Positions 6,338 to 8,561 of a stretch of DNA of 8,561 bases are shown here, in pieces. The stretch is from Methanobacteriota archaeon (GTDB lineage: Archaea > Methanobacteriota > Methanobacteria > Methanobacteriales > Methanobacteriaceae), in contig JAEZAV010000191.1 of NCBI GenBank assembly GCA_023430285.1, forward strand, positions 1-8,561, in the 5' to 3' direction. A program made the translations under genes and the position numbers. The notes under the pieces are model-generated. The model worked only from the letters and a program-made list of their open reading frames with translations, did no database searches and was not told the DNA's origin. Positions within the stretch are counted from its first letter, which is position 1; each line of letters starts with the position of its first letter.

Positions 6338-6625
6338 TTGAGTTCTTCAAATGTACTTGCAGGCACAAGAACTGAACTGGTTTTCGAGTTTGAAGATTCA
6401 GAAGATGTTGAAGTGATACTGGGTTCAATCGAACCAGAAATAGACGGACATCCCTCTGACAGAACATCTGTCAGCATAAAAAAGGATGGAAACAACCTGC
6501 GGATACATATAGAATCTCAAGACAGTGCATCATTCAGGGCTTCTTTAAATTCCTACTTAAGATGGATCAAACTATCTTCAGAAATACTTGGTCTTAAAAA
6601 AATAGATCAAAACTGTGATGTGTAG
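6338..6625 (+). CDS. pcc1: KEOPS complex subunit Pcc1-like protein
   Basis: The 95-residue product resembles Pcc1, the small dimeric subunit of the KEOPS complex that makes N6-threonylcarbamoyladenosine (t6A) at position 37 of ANN-reading tRNAs. The clearest signature is the C-terminal helix ASFRASLNSYLRWIKLSSEIL (64-84); the preceding part alternates strands (TELVFEFED, TSVSIKKDG, NLRIHIES), as expected for this fold. I chose TTG at 6338 because GGAGG at 6325-6329 is eight bases before it. An in-frame ATG at 6323, overlapping the Brix gene, would add five residues but has only AAAGGG directly abutting it. The catalytic KEOPS subunits (Kae1-Bud32, Cgi121) are not in this window. The N-terminal half is only weakly conserved to my eye. 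Confidence 0.82.
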   Translation: MSSSNVLAGTRTELVFEFEDSEDVEVILGSIEPEIDGHPSDRTSVSIKKDGNNLRIHIESQDSASFRASLNSYLRWIKLSSEILGLKKIDQNCDV

Positions 6626-6682
6626 TTCATCATGAGTTTTACTTAAGCTACAAAACAAAAATATAATTTCATTGAAAAATGA

Positions 6683-6688
6683 GGTGAT
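6683..6688 (+). promoter_or_regulatory. Ribosome binding site of the prefoldin beta gene
   Basis: GGTGAT (within GAGGTGAT) is four bases before the ATG at 6693. It decides this start over an in-frame TTG at 6672, which would add seven unconserved residues. Confidence 0.7.
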
Positions 6689-6692
6689 TAAT

Positions 6693-7058
6693 ATGGAACT
6701 TCCAAAAAATATCCAACATCAAATAGCACAATTCCAGCAGGCACAGCAACAGGCTCAGGCAATTACAATGCAAAAACAGAGTGTTGACATGCAGATAAAG
6801 GAAACTGAAAAGGCACTAGAAGAATTGAAAAAAACAGAAGAAGGATCTGATGTCTACAAAACTGCAGGAAACCTTTTAATTAAAGTTAACAGGGACGAGA
6901 TCAACGAAGAACTCGAAGAAAAAATAGAAACCCTAAAATTAAGAGAAAAAACTGTAAGCCGCCAGGAAGAACGTATAATGGCTAAACTACAGGAAATGCA
7001 AAACTCTTTACAGGAAGCAATGCAGGGATCAGGAATGAACCCGGGGTTAGGTAATTGA
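6693..7058 (+). CDS. pfdB: Prefoldin subunit beta
   Basis: This 121-residue protein is the beta subunit of archaeal prefoldin (GimC), a hexameric jellyfish-shaped cytoplasmic chaperone of two alpha and four beta subunits that hands unfolded proteins to the thermosome. The sequence shows two long coiled-coil helices (about 4-50 and 68-110), rich in Gln, Glu and Lys, joined by the beta-hairpin region [17 protein letters not shown] (54-70). VYKxxGNLL is diagnostic of the beta type. The tail MNPGLGN is flexible. The start at 6693 is fixed by the GGTGAT site. The stop overlaps the start of the following DUF3194 gene in TTGA. In related archaea prefoldin beta often closes the exosome superoperon. 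A 67-base gap precedes it, so it might also have its own promoter (AAAATATAAT at 6657-6666 is a poor candidate). Confidence 0.95.
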   Translation: MELPKNIQHQIAQFQQAQQQAQAITMQKQSVDMQIKETEKALEELKKTEEGSDVYKTAGNLLIKVNRDEINEELEEKIETLKLREKTVSRQEERIMAKLQEMQNSLQEAMQGSGMNPGLGN

Positions 7059-7315
7059 GGAAACTTTCAGACCAAGAATTAGATGAAATTTCAGAGTTAG
7101 CAGTTAAATCTGCAGAAACCTTCATCTATTCACGGGTTTCAAAAAAAGAAATATTAGACCTTGATATCAAGGTCGAACTCGATTATGATAAGGGATTAGA
7201 TGTGGACATAGATATAGATATCAAATTCGATCCCCTGTCAAAATCCGACAACACAATTGCAGAAGAAGCTGCAAACCATGCAATCACCCAAATAGACAGT
7301 TACTTGGCTGATTAA
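7055..7315 (+). CDS. DUF3194-family protein of unknown function
   Basis: This 86-residue acidic protein appears to be the archaeal DUF3194 family found beside prefoldin beta; its function is not known to me. The predicted layout is an N-terminal helix (about 4-30), then a strongly alternating acidic strand pair [10 protein letters not shown] and [12 protein letters not shown] (35-59), then a C-terminal helix (67-84). That is an alpha-beta-beta-alpha unit without cysteines, a signal peptide or a membrane segment, so it is likely a soluble cytoplasmic protein. The TTG start at 7055 overlaps the prefoldin stop (TTGA); GGGGTT at 7043-7048 could act as a weak ribosome binding site, but coupling to prefoldin translation is the likelier mechanism. 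The family assignment rests on size, position and recalled pattern, so the label is moderate. Confidence 0.78.
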   Translation: MRKLSDQELDEISELAVKSAETFIYSRVSKKEILDLDIKVELDYDKGLDVDIDIDIKFDPLSKSDNTIAEEAANHAITQIDSYLAD

Positions 7316-7318
7316 ATA

Positions 7319-7360
7319 GGGATTACATATCCCATCAAATTATATTTTATTTTAATTTTT
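7319..7360 (+). terminator. GGGAT/ATCCC hairpin followed by T-rich tract (candidate terminator)
   Basis: GGGAT at 7319-7323 and ATCCC at 7329-7333 form a perfect five-pair stem with a five-base loop, four bases after the DUF3194 stop. Downstream T runs of 4, 4 and 5 follow at 7345-7348, 7350-7353 and 7356-7360. This marks a plausible end of the superoperon. The palindrome could instead be an operator for the next gene. Confidence 0.45.
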
Positions 7361-7376
7361 AAAGGAAATACTTACC

Positions 7377-8048
7377 ATGATAACTCCAGTTTTAGACCTT
7401 AAAAATGGGTTGGCAGTGGCTGGTAAGTCTGGTAAAAGGGAAACCTACAAACCACTTAAAACAGTTTTCACCAACTCATCTGATCCCCTGAAAATTGCAG
7501 AGGCACTTAAAACAGCGGGCTACACTGAACTTTACATCGCAGATCTGGACTCCATCGAAGGAACAGGTTCGAATCATGAAATTGTGAAGAAAATAAATGA
7601 AATCATCCCTGTTATGCTGGATGCAGGAATCACCAACCACCAAGACATGGATGCTGTTGTTGACATTGCAGAAAAGATCATAGTTGCCACAGAAACCCTT
7701 GAGAGCATGGAAGAAATAGGGCAAATATTTTCCCTTAAACACAAAAATTCCATTGTCTTGAGTGTTGATCTAGTTGGTGGTGAAGTTCTCTCTAAAAATA
7801 TGAAACTCAACTTTGAAGATGTCATGGTAATAATTGAAAAACACAATCCTTTGGAAGTCATAATTCTAGATGTTTCAAGGGTTGGTACCAGTTCCGGTTT
7901 TGATGAGACAGTGGTGGATCGTTTCAAACACACCAACACCCAGTTAATTGTGGGTGGGGGAGTTACCAAGACAACCATCGAGGAACTTGGAAAACTTGGA
8001 GTCAATAAATTCCTGGTTGGAACAGCCATCCACAACGGTGATCTGTAG
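7377..8048 (+). CDS. HisA-like (COG1411-type) TIM-barrel protein, function uncertain
   Basis: This 223-residue protein is related to HisA, the ProFAR isomerase of histidine synthesis, but looks like the divergent archaeal COG1411 branch. HisA features kept are PVLDLKNG with Asp7 (4-11), LYIADLDSIEG (52-62), VLSVDLVGGEV with Asp131 (127-137) and the C-terminal phosphate-binding strand LIVGGGVTKTTIEEL (190-204) with FLVGTAIHNG (212-221). Two HisA features are altered: the first phosphate loop GGGIR reads DAGIT (82-86), and the T-D-I-x-R-D-G motif reads LDVSRVG (164-170), replacing the second catalytic Asp by Val169. It is therefore probably not the histidine enzyme but acts on a phosphorylated sugar or similar compound. 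The ATG follows AAAGGA (7361-7366) by ten bases. A PfkB-like gene starts eight bases after its stop, suggesting a shared pathway. Confidence 0.85.
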   Translation: MITPVLDLKNGLAVAGKSGKRETYKPLKTVFTNSSDPLKIAEALKTAGYTELYIADLDSIEGTGSNHEIVKKINEIIPVMLDAGITNHQDMDAVVDIAEKIIVATETLESMEEIGQIFSLKHKNSIVLSVDLVGGEVLSKNMKLNFEDVMVIIEKHNPLEVIILDVSRVGTSSGFDETVVDRFKHTNTQLIVGGGVTKTTIEELGKLGVNKFLVGTAIHNGDL

Positions 8049-8055
8049 GTGCGCC

Positions 8056-8561
8056 ATGTCAAGGTTCATGATCATAGGTCCAGTTACAAGGGACACAATT
8101 AAAAGGGATGGAATGAGTTACCACCATACAGGTGGGGCTGTCTACTTTCAATCTGCTGTATTTTCAAGTTTTAAAAAGGACGTAACAGCGGTGATACCTA
8201 TTTCTAAATCTGACACAGATCTCTTGAAAGCTTTTCCAGAGGAGGCTCATATCCTTCCGGTTTTTGTGGAGGAAACAATGGAGTTCGAAAACATTTATCC
8301 AAACCATGATCTAAACCACCGTGTGCAGAGGGCAAGGGTACCTGACAACCCAGTGCTTCCAGAAAATCTTCCAGAATCCATGGAATCCTACGACGCTGCA
8401 ATTCTCTGTCCACTTTCACCCACAGACATTCCCCTAGAAACAGTGGAACACATAGCCAAACATGATGTGCCTATTTACATGGGTGCCCAAGGATACTTAA
8501 GACACCTTAATGATGAAGAAATTGTATTAAAACCCTGGGCAGATTTTCCTAAATTCTTGAA
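8056..8561 (+). CDS. PfkB/ribokinase-like sugar kinase, N-terminal part (runs off the window)
   Basis: This is a 3'-truncated gene with 168 readable codons and no stop before the right edge. The N-terminal strand FMIIGPVTRDTI (4-15) followed by HHTGGAVYFQSAVFSSF (23-39) resembles the first PfkB signature, where a Gly-Gly turn and preceding residues bind the sugar. Later segments SYDAAILCPLSPTDIP and DVPIYMGAQGYLR fit the alternating strand-helix Rossmann-like core. The catalytic GAGD motif expected in the C-terminal third lies outside the window, so kinase activity cannot be confirmed and the substrate is unknown. ATG at 8056 is supported by AGGTG at 8047-8051, which overlaps the stop of the HisA-like gene; the tight spacing indicates co-transcription and translational coupling. 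Confidence 0.78.
   Translation, partial: MSRFMIIGPVTRDTIKRDGMSYHHTGGAVYFQSAVFSSFKKDVTAVIPISKSDTDLLKAFPEEAHILPVFVEETMEFENIYPNHDLNHRVQRARVPDNPVLPENLPESMESYDAAILCPLSPTDIPLETVEHIAKHDVPIYMGAQGYLRHLNDEEIVLKPWADFPKFL

Noticed and set aside
6626..6692. Promoter for the prefoldin beta gene (AAAATATAAT at 6657-6666)
   Set aside because: The spacing would start transcription near 6687, inside the ribosome binding site, so the AT-rich string does not make a convincing promoter for the chosen start.
6672..6692. TTG at 6672 as the prefoldin beta start
   Set aside because: It adds seven residues not typical of the family and would place the strong GGTGAT site inside the coding region, whereas ATG at 6693 has ideal spacing.
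7340..7349. TATA box for the HisA-like gene in the TTATATTTTA string
   Set aside because: Initiation about 25 bases downstream would fall after the AAAGGA ribosome binding site; the tract is better explained as part of a T-rich terminator.
7574..8062. A 162-codon open frame on the - strand opposite the HisA-like gene
   Set aside because: Composition is Ser/Thr-rich low-complexity typical of antisense frames, and the + strand protein has clear TIM-barrel motifs.
1..8561. Mobile element, defence system, CRISPR array or RNA gene
   Set aside because: Every sizeable stretch is accounted for by conserved housekeeping genes; no transposase, integrase, spaced repeats or tRNA cloverleaf was seen on either strand.

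Overview
The window is a piece of an archaeal chromosome, most likely from the Methanobacteriales. A low-to-moderate GC Methanobacterium-type genome fits best; this is inferred from gene order and protein style, not from a search. The markers are archaeal: an N-terminal-threonine-free proteasome alpha subunit, an archaeal exosome (Rrp4, Rrp41, Rrp42), protein subunits of archaeal RNase P, RNA polymerase subunit P, ribosomal protein L37Ae, a prefoldin beta subunit and a KEOPS Pcc1-like protein. Ribosome binding sites repeatedly read GGTGAT or GGAGG, matching the 3' end of archaeal 16S rRNA.

All genes lie on the + strand and are packed head to tail, often with overlaps of a few bases. Positions 1-1394 hold the end of a DUF54 RNA-binding protein, then the RNase P proteins Rpp30 and Pop5. 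After a 103-bp AT-rich gap with a candidate promoter come psmA, the SBDS/Sdo1 ribosome-maturation factor, and the exosome genes rrp4, rrp41 and rrp42 (1498-5290). A 134-bp gap (5291-5424) contains a hairpin followed by nine T's. Then follow rpl37ae, the tiny TTG-started rpoP, a Brix/Imp4-like gene, a Pcc1-like gene, prefoldin beta and a DUF3194 gene (5425-7315). After a second hairpin plus T-rich spacer lie a divergent HisA-like protein and the start of a PfkB-type sugar kinase-like gene that runs off the right edge (7377-8561).

Taken together, the first 7.3 kb is the known archaeal 'exosome-proteasome superoperon'. It couples RNA processing and decay (exosome, RNase P), ribosome biogenesis (SBDS, Brix, L37Ae), transcription (RpoP), tRNA modification (Pcc1), co-translational folding (prefoldin) and protein degradation (PsmA). 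The layout itself is not new.

I do not see an undescribed defence, mobile or biosynthetic system. The points that deserve a second look are finer: a likely non-canonical AUU start for rrp41, an AUG-UGA start-stop overlapping the GUG start of rrp4, a HisA-like enzyme that has lost part of the HisA active site and sits beside a sugar-kinase-like gene, and an uncharacterised DUF3194 gene translationally coupled to prefoldin beta. No gap exceeds 300 bases, and I found no tRNA, rRNA, CRISPR array or insertion sequence.
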